64,000 nt of DNA from Pyramidobacter porci (GCF_009695745.1 NZ_VUNH01000003.1:223799-287798); one strand, 5' to 3'. Counted from the stretch's first letter, positions 27,193-34,647 are shown. A program made the numbers and translations. The notes: generated by a model from the letters alone, not told the origin.

Positions 27193-27253
27193 GCCGCCGG
27201 GCCGTTTGAAATCCGCCGCGCAAAAACGTCCGGAGTTCTGTAAAAAAAGCGGC

Positions 27254-27282
27254 TTGCCTAAAGAGGGAGAATAGAGTAAAAT
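27254..27282 (+). promoter_or_regulatory. Promoter of the selenocysteine tRNA gene
   Basis: TTGCCT (27254-27259), 17-bp spacer, TAAAAT (27277-27282); the tRNA starts 12 nt further on. Confidence 0.75.
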
Positions 27283-27294
27283 ACTCCACGTTGC

Positions 27295-27393
27295 GGAGGC
27301 GGATGCAGTCCGGTGGCTGCCCCGGGCCTCAAACCCGCGTGAGGGGCGATTCTGATCGTCCTTGGTGTGTTCGATTCGCACACGCCTCCGCCA
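27295..27393 (+). tRNA. selC: tRNA-Sec (anticodon UCA)
   Basis: A 99-nt tRNA with encoded CCA. The acceptor GGAGGCG pairs with CGCCTCC, the anticodon loop CCTCAAA gives UCA, the T arm is GTGTG-TTCGATT-CGCAC, and a long variable arm (about GGGGCGAT / ATCGTCC) is present, all as in bacterial tRNA-Sec. It reads UGA when a SECIS and SelB are available, so this organism is expected to make selenoproteins. No in-frame-UGA selenoprotein gene was noticed in the window. Confidence 0.95.
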
Positions 27394-27420
27394 TAACTAG
27401 AAAATCAAGGAATCAAAACG

Positions 27421-27459
27421 AATCGCGAAGCCTGTAAAATCCGGGCTTCGCGATTTTTT
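27421..27459 (+). terminator. Intrinsic terminator after tRNA-Sec
   Basis: AATCGCGAAGCC (27421-27432) pairs with GGCTTCGCGATT (27444-27455) and runs into TTTTTT. Confidence 0.9.
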
Positions 27460-27612
27460 GTCCAAAGAAAGCAGTAAATCTTTTCAGACTTACTGCTTGT
27501 GTGTCGCTGTGATAAGCGGCGGGTATTTCATTTTCATGGAGAGAGGGACATTTTTGTCTGTCGTCCTTATTCTTGTTAATTAAAAAATTGAAGATCGTCA
27601 AATTTACATAGT

Positions 27613-27918
27613 TTATCCCTTTAGATTTTTCAGCGCAGTGGGATTATTGGCGATGATTCTTCCAACGATCTGACATTTTCCCAATTCAGGACAGTCGCCG
27701 CATGTCGTCACGCCTTTTTTCAATGCACACTGACGAATACCGCAAAGGCTATCGCAAAATACAGTTTTAATCCCCTTAACGCGACAGCCTTGACAGTTGA
27801 TATGTTCAGGCAAAATGGGAGCCTTATTCAACTCGGCCCACAGTTTTGCCGTTTTTTCACGCAACGCCTGATTGTCATTGAGTGTCGCAAGATATGCGCC
27901 GCACTTTTCGCAGTCCAA
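27613..27918 (-). pseudogene. DUF3795-type Cys-rich protein, probably lacking its true start
   Basis: The readable frame gives 101 residues rich in Cys pairs (CEKC, CQGC, CGDC) and the DUF3795-like segment CGAYLATLNDNQALREKTA. The family normally starts a few residues earlier with a CGLDC motif. That motif is readable upstream (IDCGLDCEKC), but a TGA lies four codons before it and no standard start codon or ribosome site covers it; only a TTG at 27918 remains. I therefore treat it as 5'-damaged or a poorly started gene. AT-richer than the flanking genes and part of the accessory patch 27460-29780. Confidence 0.6.
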
Positions 27919-27975
27919 CCCGCAGTCTATGTACTCTCAAGAGTTCCAGTTTATCTGGTGGCTGTACCCGTGCCG

Positions 27976-28623
27976 TCAGTCGTATTTCTCGATATTTACA
28001 GTGGCAATCGCAGATTGACCGGGTTCCCCGGTAATAAGATCTTGCGGCGCCGGTATCAGCATCATAAATCCCTCTCCGCCGTATCGTCGCTCATAGCCCT
28101 GCGCATATTCCTTTTCCACAGAGATATGCTGTATCTGACCGACAATCATTGATGTGATCCCCGCACCGCTTAAATCCCGCGTCTCTTTCAAAGTACATTC
28201 CATATTTATAAATGCCTCTTGAATGATCGGCGCACGGATCGTTTTCGCATGGGAAAGCGTGAAATCTCCTGCTGCAAATTCATCCGTTTCCAAGTCATTG
28301 TGGGTAATGGTATCTACCAATCTGTCATAGGAGCTTATCGGCAGAAAATTGATGCAAAAACATTTATCCCTTTGGATATTTGCATAGGTATGCGTGTGCT
28401 GGTACAAATTCCCCATCACAGCGAAGAAAGCGGTCTTATCCCCGTGAAAACAGCTCCATGAATGGAAGCAGACATTCGGCTTTCCATTTTCTTTCCATGT
28501 GGTGATGGCAAACAAGACCGTTGGTATCCCCGCTGTTGTTTCAAAGTGTGAAAACAGTTCGAATTCCTCTGGATACGAGGGCTTAAAATACTGGGGAAAA
28601 TCTTTTCCGATCTCTATTTTCAT
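27976..28623 (-). CDS. Flavin reductase-like (FMN-binding split-barrel) protein
   Basis: Predicted 215 aa from an ATG at 28623 with GGAGGAG just upstream. The pattern (TVLFAITTWKENGKPNVC early, then FCINFLPISSYDRLV) fits flavin reductase-like/FMN-binding split-barrel proteins, which bind FMN and often act as NAD(P)H:flavin reductases or flavoredoxins. The exact reaction is not known. Lower GC and a more Firmicutes-like codon style than neighbours suggest transfer, and it lies within the minus-strand accessory patch. Confidence 0.75.
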   Translation of the reverse strand: MKIEIGKDFPQYFKPSYPEEFELFSHFETTAGIPTVLFAITTWKENGKPNVCFHSWSCFHGDKTAFFAVMGNLYQHTHTYANIQRDKCFCINFLPISSYDRLVDTITHNDLETDEFAAGDFTLSHAKTIRAPIIQEAFINMECTLKETRDLSGAGITSMIVGQIQHISVEKEYAQGYERRYGGEGFMMLIPAPQDLITGEPGQSAIATVNIEKYD

Positions 28624-28822
28624 GACTGCTCCTCCCATGATGATACCGATATGTCTCTTTCATCCTCTTCTCAAAACGAAACATTCCATCCGGGAACTGC
28701 TCGTCCGTCTCTTTCCCCGAATCCGGAGTGTTGGGATCGGGATGATGGCTGTTGTAAAACTCCACGATGCGGAAGCCGCACCGATTGACGAGGAGTGAGC
28801 GTAATGTCGGCCATAGTATCAC
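28583..28822 (-). pseudogene. 3' remnant of a GNAT-family acetyltransferase
   Basis: The frame contains CGFRIVEFYNSHHPDPN and DGMFRFEKRM, which look like the C-terminal end of a GNAT acetyltransferase (the GF(R)I-Y end of motif B and the tail). There is no N-terminal acetyl-CoA-binding half, and the reading frame overlaps the start of the flavin reductase gene by about 40 nt. It is best seen as a decayed or truncated copy. Confidence 0.5.
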
Positions 28823-28837
28823 CTCGATAAACTGGAT

Positions 28838-29380
28838 TCAGCTCTCCGATAACCATTCGTCCTTCGATATGCATGTTATGTGCTCTGTCCGAAGCACTCC
28901 CTCTATTGCACATGGGACATTTTCCGCTGTGTGATGGTAATGAAATCCACACTTTTCCTGAACCCGCTTTGACTTTATGTTTCCGTCAAAATACCCGTAC
29001 CATATTCTTTCGAGATTCAGTTCTTCAAAGCCATGCCGCATAAGCTCCCGAACCGCCTCCGGGATAAGCCCCCGTCCCCAATAAGGAACGCCGATCCAGC
29101 AGCCGATTTCGCCTTCTGTTTCGGGAATACCGATATTGCTGGCCTTGCCAAGCATTAAACCAATACTGCCAACTGGACGCCCGGTTTCTTTTAGAACCAC
29201 TGCATAAGTCTCCGGCGCAGACAGAATGCCTCGGATGATTTCTCTGCTGTTTTCCACGTCCGTATGAACAGCCCATCCGGCTATCGGGCCAACTTCAGGA
29301 TGACGTGCATAACTGTATAAATCTTCTGCATCCGCTTCCTCCCAAGGACGAAGTACCAGTCTTTCCGTTTCTAAAATCAT
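28838..29380 (-). CDS. GNAT-family N-acetyltransferase, RimJ/RimL type
   Basis: Predicted 180 aa from an ATG at 29380 with GAGGAGG 8 nt upstream. It begins MILETERLVLRPWEEADAED, the standard opening of RimJ/RimL-type acetyltransferases, and has the acetyl-CoA-binding region (EGEIGCWIGVPYWGRGLIPE) and LERIWYGYFDGNIKSKRV in motif B. Acceptor unknown; members modify ribosomal protein N-termini, antibiotics or small amines. Compositionally like the rest of the accessory patch. Confidence 0.85.
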   Translation of the reverse strand: MILETERLVLRPWEEADAEDLYSYARHPEVGPIAGWAVHTDVENSREIIRGILSAPETYAVVLKETGRPVGSIGLMLGKASNIGIPETEGEIGCWIGVPYWGRGLIPEAVRELMRHGFEELNLERIWYGYFDGNIKSKRVQEKCGFHYHHTAENVPCAIEGVLRTEHITCISKDEWLSES

Positions 29381-29785
29381 CCTGTCATTCCTCCTCAAAC
29401 CTCGATTTTGTTCAATCGAACGTTGCCTGTTAACTTTTCCAATATAGCACAGAAATATGAACGTCTCTATACTTCCGGCCTCCGAATGTTGCGGAATAGC
29501 GAAGCCTTCTACCATTTTCTTGTTTGCTTCTTTATCATGCACGAGCATCCAAGGACGGGATCAGGCAGACGAACAGTTCGCCTTTGCGATAGCGCAGGCT
29601 TGATATTTTTGCAGATACTTTCGACAAGCATCCTTTGTGGATAACGGCCTCTGCGTTGAAAGGAGCGTTCTACTGCGCTGGGCCATACGGTGTTTGTGTC
29701 GGCTGCAATCTCGCATTCAGCGGTTCACAGAACGGCGTTTCAGTTATAGAATAATAAACTGTAATCGGGGGAGGGGGGAGCGAAA
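29381..29785. other. Intergenic stretch at the right edge of the accessory patch
   Basis: No supported gene. Short open frames on both strands (for example + 29408-29644) lack ribosome sites and family features. A minus-strand TATATT near 29440 could belong to a promoter for the GNAT gene. The composition returns to GC-rich near 29780. No direct repeat of the tRNA-Sec end and no insertion-sequence ends were seen here. Confidence 0.4.
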
Positions 29786-30841
29786 ATGAGCAGAGAAGCG
29801 GATATTTTTCTTCCGGCGGAGAAGGGCTACGTGGTGCTTGACGTCGAATCCCAGGGTTACGCCCGTTTTTGTCCGATCGAAATTTCCGCGGTCCGCTTCG
29901 CTCCCGACGGGCAGTGCCTTGACGCGTACAGTTCCCTTGTGCGCCCGCGGGTGGCGCGGGTGTCTCGTTACGTCTCCGATCTGACCGGCATTACCACCGA
30001 CATGGTGCGCCGTGCGCCGCTTCCCCGTGAGGTGATCGGTTCGCTTCGCGATTTCATCGGCGACAGCGTGATCGTCGGGCATGCGGTGGCGGAAAACGAC
30101 CTTCCCATTATCGATCACTTTTGTCAGGAACTTTATCACGACCGACTTGAAAACTTGTACGTAGACACTTTCTACTGGGCTCAAGCGCTCTTTCCGGCGC
30201 TGGGGACCGGACATTACAACTTGAAGGCGCTGGCGGAGCATTTTGTGATCGACGCGCAGACTTTTCATCGGGCCGAGGCTGACTGCCGCACGACCGCCCG
30301 GCTGTACCAGATCCTTCATGATACGGCGCAGAGATTGCCTGATGCCGAAAGGGTACAGGTGCTGCACGATTTCGCCCATAAGAACGATCCCAAGAAGCCG
30401 GTCCGGAAGAGCGCAAAGGGGACGGCGAAAAAGACGTCCGGTAGCGTTATCGATTACAACAGCCTTCCGGTTTTTGAGGCAGGCGACGAAAAAGCCGCGG
30501 TAATCCACCTGTGGCACGCAAGGAAGCAAATCTGCGTCGAAGTGCGTTTCGCAGGTAGCGTCCCCGACGCGGCCGACAAGTTTATGGACCGTCATCGCGA
30601 GTGCCTTTGGCAGGCGTATTTGCCGAATCTGCGCGTTGCCGACAACATTTCTCTGCCTGTGCTGGCGCAGCTGTGGAAGATCCTGCGCGCGCAGGGGTGC
30701 CGTTTGTATCGGCGGGCGAATGTCAGGTTCGAAGGGCTGGAAGGCCATGAAGTGAAAAAAGGGGGCGCTGCCAAAAATCGCTCCTGCCGCAGAAAACGGA
30801 AAACGGAGCCATCCGCAGCGGCTTGCGCCGGGTCGGATTGA
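29786..30841 (+). CDS. DEDDh 3'-5' exonuclease (DnaQ/epsilon-like) with a C-terminal extension
   Basis: Predicted 351 aa. The exonuclease domain (about 12-185) carries VVLDVESQG with the first Asp/Glu (Exo I), VIVGHAVAENDLPII (Exo II) and FHRAEADCRTTARLY with the His/Asp of Exo III. A basic linker (about 205-225) leads to an unrecognised C-terminal domain (about 230-330) and a basic tail. The nuclease may proofread or trim DNA or RNA ends; the linker-plus-domain shape is unlike plain DnaQ. GGGGAGG upstream supports the ATG. It is followed by a tRNA cluster with its own promoter. Confidence 0.8.
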   Translation: MSREADIFLPAEKGYVVLDVESQGYARFCPIEISAVRFAPDGQCLDAYSSLVRPRVARVSRYVSDLTGITTDMVRRAPLPREVIGSLRDFIGDSVIVGHAVAENDLPIIDHFCQELYHDRLENLYVDTFYWAQALFPALGTGHYNLKALAEHFVIDAQTFHRAEADCRTTARLYQILHDTAQRLPDAERVQVLHDFAHKNDPKKPVRKSAKGTAKKTSGSVIDYNSLPVFEAGDEKAAVIHLWHARKQICVEVRFAGSVPDAADKFMDRHRECLWQAYLPNLRVADNISLPVLAQLWKILRAQGCRLYRRANVRFEGLEGHEVKKGGAAKNRSCRRKRKTEPSAAACAGSD

Positions 30842-30901
30842 GCCGTGGAAAAAGAGTATCTTCAGTTTGTGTTTTCCGACAGCAGGGGAGCGATTTTCCG
30901 C

Positions 30902-30930
30902 TTGACAGGAGTGGTCCGCCGCGTTAGAAT
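30902..30930 (+). promoter_or_regulatory. Strong promoter of the Ser/Arg tRNA cluster
   Basis: Perfect -35 TTGACA (30902-30907), 17-bp spacer, TAGAAT (30925-30930), 21 nt before tRNA-Ser. Confidence 0.9.
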
Positions 30931-30951
30931 GTGACCTGTTCGATTGAGGAC

Positions 30952-31041
30952 GGAGAGATGGCCGAGTGGCCGAAGGCGCACGCCTGCTAAGTGTGTAACC
31001 CGGTTTCGGGTTCGAGGGTTCAAATCCCTCTCTCTCCGCCA
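30952..31041 (+). tRNA. tRNA-Ser (anticodon GCU)
   Basis: 90 nt including encoded CCA. Acceptor GGAGAGA/TCTCTCC, anticodon loop CTGCTAA, long variable arm (AACCCGG-TTT-CGGGTT), T loop TTCAAAT. Class II shape fits serine. Confidence 0.95.
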
Positions 31042-31059
31042 TCTTAAAAATAACGATGC

Positions 31060-31136
31060 GCGCCATTAGCCCAGCTGGATAGAGCGTCTGGCTACGGACC
31101 AGAAGGTCGTGGGTTCGAATCCTGCATGGCGCGCCA
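31060..31136 (+). tRNA. tRNA-Arg (anticodon ACG), copy 1
   Basis: 77 nt with CCA. Acceptor GCGCCAT/ATGGCGC, anticodon loop CTACGGA. A34 should be deaminated to inosine by TadA, encoded 185 nt downstream. The D stem reads GCCC against GAGC and so has a C12-A23 mismatch that copy 2 lacks. Confidence 0.95.
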
Positions 31137-31175
31137 GATTTTTGTTTGAGCCCTCAGTCGTGCGGTGTTTTTTGC

Positions 31176-31252
31176 GCGCCATTAGCTCAGCTGGATAGAG
31201 CGTCTGGCTACGGACCAGGAGGTCGTGGGTTCGAATCCTGCATGGCGCGCCA
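31176..31252 (+). tRNA. tRNA-Arg (anticodon ACG), copy 2
   Basis: 77 nt with CCA, nearly identical to copy 1 but with a fully paired D stem (GCTC/GAGC) and a U27-G43 wobble at the top of the anticodon stem. Followed by a terminator and then tadA. Confidence 0.96.
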
Positions 31253-31266
31253 TTTTGGAGAAAAGC

Positions 31267-31298
31267 CAGGGGAGCTTCGTGAGAAGCTCCCCTGTTTT
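31267..31298 (+). terminator. Intrinsic terminator after the tRNA-Arg pair
   Basis: CAGGGGAGCTTC (31267-31278) pairs perfectly with GAAGCTCCCCTG (31283-31294), loop GTGA, then TTTT. Confidence 0.85.
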
Positions 31299-31320
31299 GC
31301 GTTGTGCGGAGGAGACTTTC

Positions 31321-31821
31321 ATGCTCACAAGCGATCAGGAGTACATGAACCTTGCCCTCGAACTGGGGCTTCAGGCGGCGCGCGAAGGCGACATCCCCGT
31401 GGGCGCGCTCGTGGTGGATCCTTGCGGAGAGATCATTGGCAGGGGACGCAATCGGCGCCGGGTTGAACATGACCCCACCGCGCATGCCGAAGTGGTCGCT
31501 CTGCGAGATGCCGCACAGAATCTGGGCGCTTGGAACCTGAGCGGCTGTTCCCTCTACGTGACGCTTGAACCCTGTCCCATGTGCGCTGGGGCGCTCGTTC
31601 AGGCGCGCGTTTCGCGTCTCGTCTATGGCTGTACCGATCCGAAAGCCGGCGCCTGCGGCACCCTCTACGATCTGACGCGCGACACGCGTCTTTTTCATCG
31701 TCTGCAGGTCGTCTCCGGCGTAATGGAACGGGAATGCCGCGCGCTCCTTCAGGATTTCTTTCAGGTCCGCCGGGAGAAAAAACGCACATTCGGTTGGCTC
31801 CCTGACGGCAGAAACAACTAG
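31321..31821 (+). CDS. tadA: tRNA-specific adenosine deaminase
   Basis: Predicted 166 aa. The cytidine-deaminase-like zinc site is intact: HAEVVAL (catalytic HAE) and PCPMCAGA (PCxxC). It converts A34 to inosine in tRNA-Arg(ACG). An earlier in-frame start exists, but the ATG at 31321 has GGAGGAG just upstream and begins at the expected N-terminus (MLTSDQEYMNLALELG). It sits between its own substrate tRNA genes and tRNA-Ser(CGA). Confidence 0.95.
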   Translation: MLTSDQEYMNLALELGLQAAREGDIPVGALVVDPCGEIIGRGRNRRRVEHDPTAHAEVVALRDAAQNLGAWNLSGCSLYVTLEPCPMCAGALVQARVSRLVYGCTDPKAGACGTLYDLTRDTRLFHRLQVVSGVMERECRALLQDFFQVRREKKRTFGWLPDGRNN

Positions 31822-31839
31822 GCAAGCTCTTTGGGTTGT

Positions 31840-31847
31840 GCTATAAT
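31840..31847 (+). promoter_or_regulatory. Extended -10 promoter of tRNA-Ser(CGA)
   Basis: TGCTATAAT-like extended -10 (TATAAT at 31842-31847), 13 nt before the tRNA; no clear -35. Confidence 0.65.
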
Positions 31848-31860
31848 ACCCTTCGTCTGC

Positions 31861-31950
31861 GGAGGGATGGCCGAGTGGTCGAAGGCAGCTGACTCGAAAT
31901 CAGCCAGGGGTTCACGCCCCTCGGGGGTTCAAATCCTCTTCCCTCCGCCA
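31861..31950 (+). tRNA. tRNA-Ser (anticodon CGA)
   Basis: 90 nt with CCA. Acceptor GGAGGGA/TCCCTCC, anticodon loop CTCGAAA, long variable arm (AGGGGTTCACGCCCCT), T loop TTCAAAT. Confidence 0.95.
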
Positions 31951-31971
31951 TAATTTTTTTGTGAAAACTAC

Positions 31972-31998
31972 AAAAAGCCCCCTTCGCGGGGGCTTTTT
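31972..31998 (+). terminator. Intrinsic terminator after tRNA-Ser(CGA)
   Basis: AAAAAGCCCCC pairs with GGGGGCTTTTT across a TTCGC loop, ending in the T-run. Confidence 0.9.
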
Positions 31999-32041
31999 GC
32001 TATACTGGCACCAGGAGAATCAATAAATTTCAGGGGGAATC

Positions 32042-32578
32042 ATGGTGCAGCACAAATGCAAAATTACCGTTTTGAGGAAAGAACTGTATCCTGACTTGCA
32101 GCGGAAGTATCTGGCAGACCCGAGGTCCGGTCCCTGCCCGTTTTATGAGGAAGGACAGGAGTTTATCTTCGAACGCTACGGCGGCCGGGACGACTTCTGG
32201 ACCATGGGGAAAGGGACTCAATGCTCCGAAGCGTGGGATGCGATCAGCCGTTATGTTTACACGGCCCTTCAGGGCGGTTCCATCATGAGAAACTGGACGA
32301 ACGACGAGAGAGTCATGATCGCCTGCTGCAGCGATGGAACGCGTCCGGTGATCTTCAAAATCGAACGCATCGATTACAAAGCGCTGTTCATCAAGGGCCT
32401 TGTCTGCGACGTCTGCCGCGAAAAAATCCGCAAGGCGCTGACTGACGTCGGTGGCGTTACGGGCGTGGCGTACCGGGGAAATTTTACGGAAGTGATGCTG
32501 GAACGCGAGGTCCCCGACGCCGTTTTGAAGAAAGCGGTTGAAGACTGCGGTGAGTATCGCGTGCTGAAAATCGACTGA
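32042..32578 (+). CDS. TIGR04076-type protein fused to an HMA-like CxxC domain
   Basis: Predicted 178 aa. Residues 1-110 fit the small TIGR04076-type family of unknown function (KITVLRKELYPDLQRKYL, GPCPFYEEGQEF, CCSDGTRPVIFKIERI). Residues 112-178 look like a heavy-metal-associated domain: FIKGLVCDVCREKIRKAL with Cys122 and Cys125, then GGVTGV and a final CGEY segment. HMA domains carry Cu(I) or similar soft metals, so a metal-linked role is possible but untested. RBS GGGGG precedes the ATG. The fusion point shows no stop or frame change. Confidence 0.7.
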   Translation: MVQHKCKITVLRKELYPDLQRKYLADPRSGPCPFYEEGQEFIFERYGGRDDFWTMGKGTQCSEAWDAISRYVYTALQGGSIMRNWTNDERVMIACCSDGTRPVIFKIERIDYKALFIKGLVCDVCREKIRKALTDVGGVTGVAYRGNFTEVMLEREVPDAVLKKAVEDCGEYRVLKID

Positions 32579-32665
32579 TTCCATTAAAAACGGCCTCGTT
32601 TGGCGCAATCTCTCAACTTTGTGATATAGACGGAACGACGAATCGTGATGAAGGGTGAGGAACGA

Positions 32666-33322
32666 ATGGCGGATGATGAAAAAAGCGTTGCGGCGGCAGA
32701 GATGCAGCAGGAGCCTGGGAAAGACTTCTGGACGTTATGCGTCAAAGGGACGGTCGACGAGATCAGGGAGAGGATCGCTGCGGAGCGGATCGACGTCACA
32801 CAGCCGTTTCACGACGGAATTACGCCGTTGTACCTGGCGGCACAGAATAACTCGCTGGCAGTGGTCCAATATTTTCTCGATGCCGGGGCTGACGTCAACG
32901 TGCGGACGACGGGCGAATTCGGGGACACGATTCTCCACGCCGCGGTCTGGACGAAGGACCCCCGCGTCGTGCAGGCGCTGCTCCAGCACGGCGCGGATCC
33001 GATGGCGACGAACAGCAAAGGCTGGACGCCGCTGCGACTGGCGCGTTACCACGTGCGCGGCAAGGAGATGCTTCAGCTTCTGATCAAGTACATGAAACTG
33101 GAGCCTGCCGAGAACGGCCGCTCGTATGAGGGAACGATCGAGTATGTCGATCTCTGGTCGAAAAGATGTTATCAGCTGTGCGGCACTACGCTGATCGAAC
33201 ATTCCATGGAACGCCTGAACACGTCGAATATTTCTCTGGGAGAGACGGACCGGATCACGTACGGCGCTTCGCAGAAGCGCAAGGCCGTGGTCGTGAATAC
33301 GGCGCCGGCAGGACAGGCGTAA
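32666..33322 (+). CDS. Ankyrin-repeat protein
   Basis: Predicted 218 aa. About three ankyrin repeats lie between residues 38 and 135 (TPLYLAAQNNSLAVVQYFLDAG, split as TPLYLAAQNNSLAVVQYF; TILHAAVWTKDPRVVQALL; GWTPLRLARY). The C-terminal third is unrecognised. No signal peptide or membrane segment. ATG 32666 is chosen for the GGTGAGG just upstream; ATG 32648 is an alternative. Partner unknown. It is the last plus-strand gene before a convergent minus-strand pair. Confidence 0.8.
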   Translation: MADDEKSVAAAEMQQEPGKDFWTLCVKGTVDEIRERIAAERIDVTQPFHDGITPLYLAAQNNSLAVVQYFLDAGADVNVRTTGEFGDTILHAAVWTKDPRVVQALLQHGADPMATNSKGWTPLRLARYHVRGKEMLQLLIKYMKLEPAENGRSYEGTIEYVDLWSKRCYQLCGTTLIEHSMERLNTSNISLGETDRITYGASQKRKAVVVNTAPAGQA

Positions 33323-33403
33323 ATTGACTGCGACAGACATGAGACAAAAGCGGCGCCGGACACGTGGATTTTTGTGAGTTGGGCGCCGCGCGGATTTCGC
33401 GGC

Positions 33404-33451
33404 ATTCAAAAGGCCGCCAAGGGAAAATTTTCCCTTGGCGGCCTTTTGAAT
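33404..33451. terminator. 48-bp perfect palindrome, bidirectional terminator
   Basis: ATTCAAAAGGCCGCCAAGGG (first 20 of a 24-bp arm) is mirrored exactly from the centre at 33427/33428, giving A- and T-rich flanks on both strands. It separates the ankyrin gene (+) from the convergent chaperone gene (-), so it can end transcripts from both sides. Confidence 0.92.
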
Positions 33452-33464
33452 AATTCGAAGCGGA

Positions 33465-34577
33465 TTATTTTGCCGCGGGCGGCGCGGCGGCTTTGTCCGC
33501 GGTGTCCTCGGTGAAAGCCGGCTTCAGTCCGTCCAGCTTTTCATCGGGGAGGGCATCGGCAGGCGGAACGTCGTCGCTCTTGATCTTGACGGTGAAGAGT
33601 TCGGGGGCGACGATCTCTACGTTCATCTTGTCGGTCAGCCCCTTGATGTAGTTGCGCTGGGCCTCCATTTTTTTGCTCTGAAGGAGCATCGTCTTGATGC
33701 CGTCGGAGACTTCGGAAAGGGGACGCACATCTTCCGAGACGGCCCTGATGCGGCGAACGACAAAATAATCCTGGCTGGCGATCTCGATGGGGGCGGAGGT
33801 TTCGCCGTCGTTCAGCGCGGAAATGGGCTCGAGTTTGCCGATCATCTCCGTCGCGGCGATGCGCTCGTGAACGTCGCTCGAGGTCGCCTGGACAATGTCG
33901 TCCGAAACGATCGTAAGGGCTTTGTCCCAGTCCTTGTTTGCCTTCACTTCTTCGGCGAATTTGCCGGCGGCCTCTTTATTTTTCAGCTGGACAAAGTCGG
34001 CTTCGATGCCGGCCGGCAACGTGAAGTTGCCGCGCAGCGCGTCGTACAGGGCTTTGATCTCGTCGTCGGAAACAACCACGCCGCCGGAAACGTCTTCCAG
34101 CATTTTGTTGATGGCCAGCTGGCGGGCGATCTCGGCTTTGACCTGTTCGAGACTGCTGCCTTGGTTCTTCAGCGTCTGCATGAAGGCTTCTTTGGTCACG
34201 TACTGATTCTCGACCTCTTTCAGCTGCTTGTCGACGTCGTCGGCGGGGGCGCTGATTTTCAGGCGGGCGACTTCGTCGATGACGGCGCGGTTGGACACCA
34301 TTTCGTCGAACACGGCTTTGTAGATAAGCGGCATCTGTTTGTCGGACAGATCGCGGATGCCGTTGCGCTCGACGAACGAACGCAGGTGCTCCTGCAGCTG
34401 GCTGATGTGCAGTTCTTCGCCGTTGACTTTGGCGACCACGAAATCGCCGGTGCGCTGATTGTCGGAGTCGGAGGAACTGCCCGTGCCGTACATGAATCCG
34501 ACGGAAGCGGTGAAGATGACGATAAACAGGGCGAGAATCCACTTGATCTGAGTGCGAAGCGCAGTAAGTATCTGCAA
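33465..34577 (-). CDS. SurA/PpiD-like periplasmic chaperone with N-terminal membrane anchor
   Basis: Predicted 370 aa from a TTG with AAGGAG 9 nt upstream. One transmembrane helix at about residues 12-31, then a SurA N-domain-like region (about 45-170: VAKVNGEELHISQLQEHL, LISNRAVIDEVAR-like segments) and a region (about 195-300) that could be a degenerate parvulin fold. The tail is Pro/Ala/Asp-rich. Such proteins help outer-membrane proteins fold; the autotransporter in this window is the sort of client expected. Clear parvulin active-site residues are not recognisable. It lies 70 nt after polA on the same strand. Confidence 0.75.
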   Translation of the reverse strand: MQILTALRTQIKWILALFIVIFTASVGFMYGTGSSSDSDNQRTGDFVVAKVNGEELHISQLQEHLRSFVERNGIRDLSDKQMPLIYKAVFDEMVSNRAVIDEVARLKISAPADDVDKQLKEVENQYVTKEAFMQTLKNQGSSLEQVKAEIARQLAINKMLEDVSGGVVVSDDEIKALYDALRGNFTLPAGIEADFVQLKNKEAAGKFAEEVKANKDWDKALTIVSDDIVQATSSDVHERIAATEMIGKLEPISALNDGETSAPIEIASQDYFVVRRIRAVSEDVRPLSEVSDGIKTMLLQSKKMEAQRNYIKGLTDKMNVEIVAPELFTVKIKSDDVPPADALPDEKLDGLKPAFTEDTADKAAAPPAAK

Positions 34578-34647
34578 GTGACTTTACTCCTTTCGAATTG
34601 GCAGCGTGAAAAATTCTGTTTCAGCTCAAGAATTGTACCATAAAACA

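Noticed and set aside
29408..29644. A 78-codon plus-strand frame at the right edge of the accessory patch
   Set aside because: No ribosome site, overlaps the GNAT promoter region, and reads like random translation.
27295..29785. A tRNA-Sec integration site with direct attachment repeats bounding the accessory patch
   Set aside because: No copy of the tRNA 3' end (such as the block ending CGCCTCCGCCA) was found at the right side of the patch, and no integrase gene is present in it.
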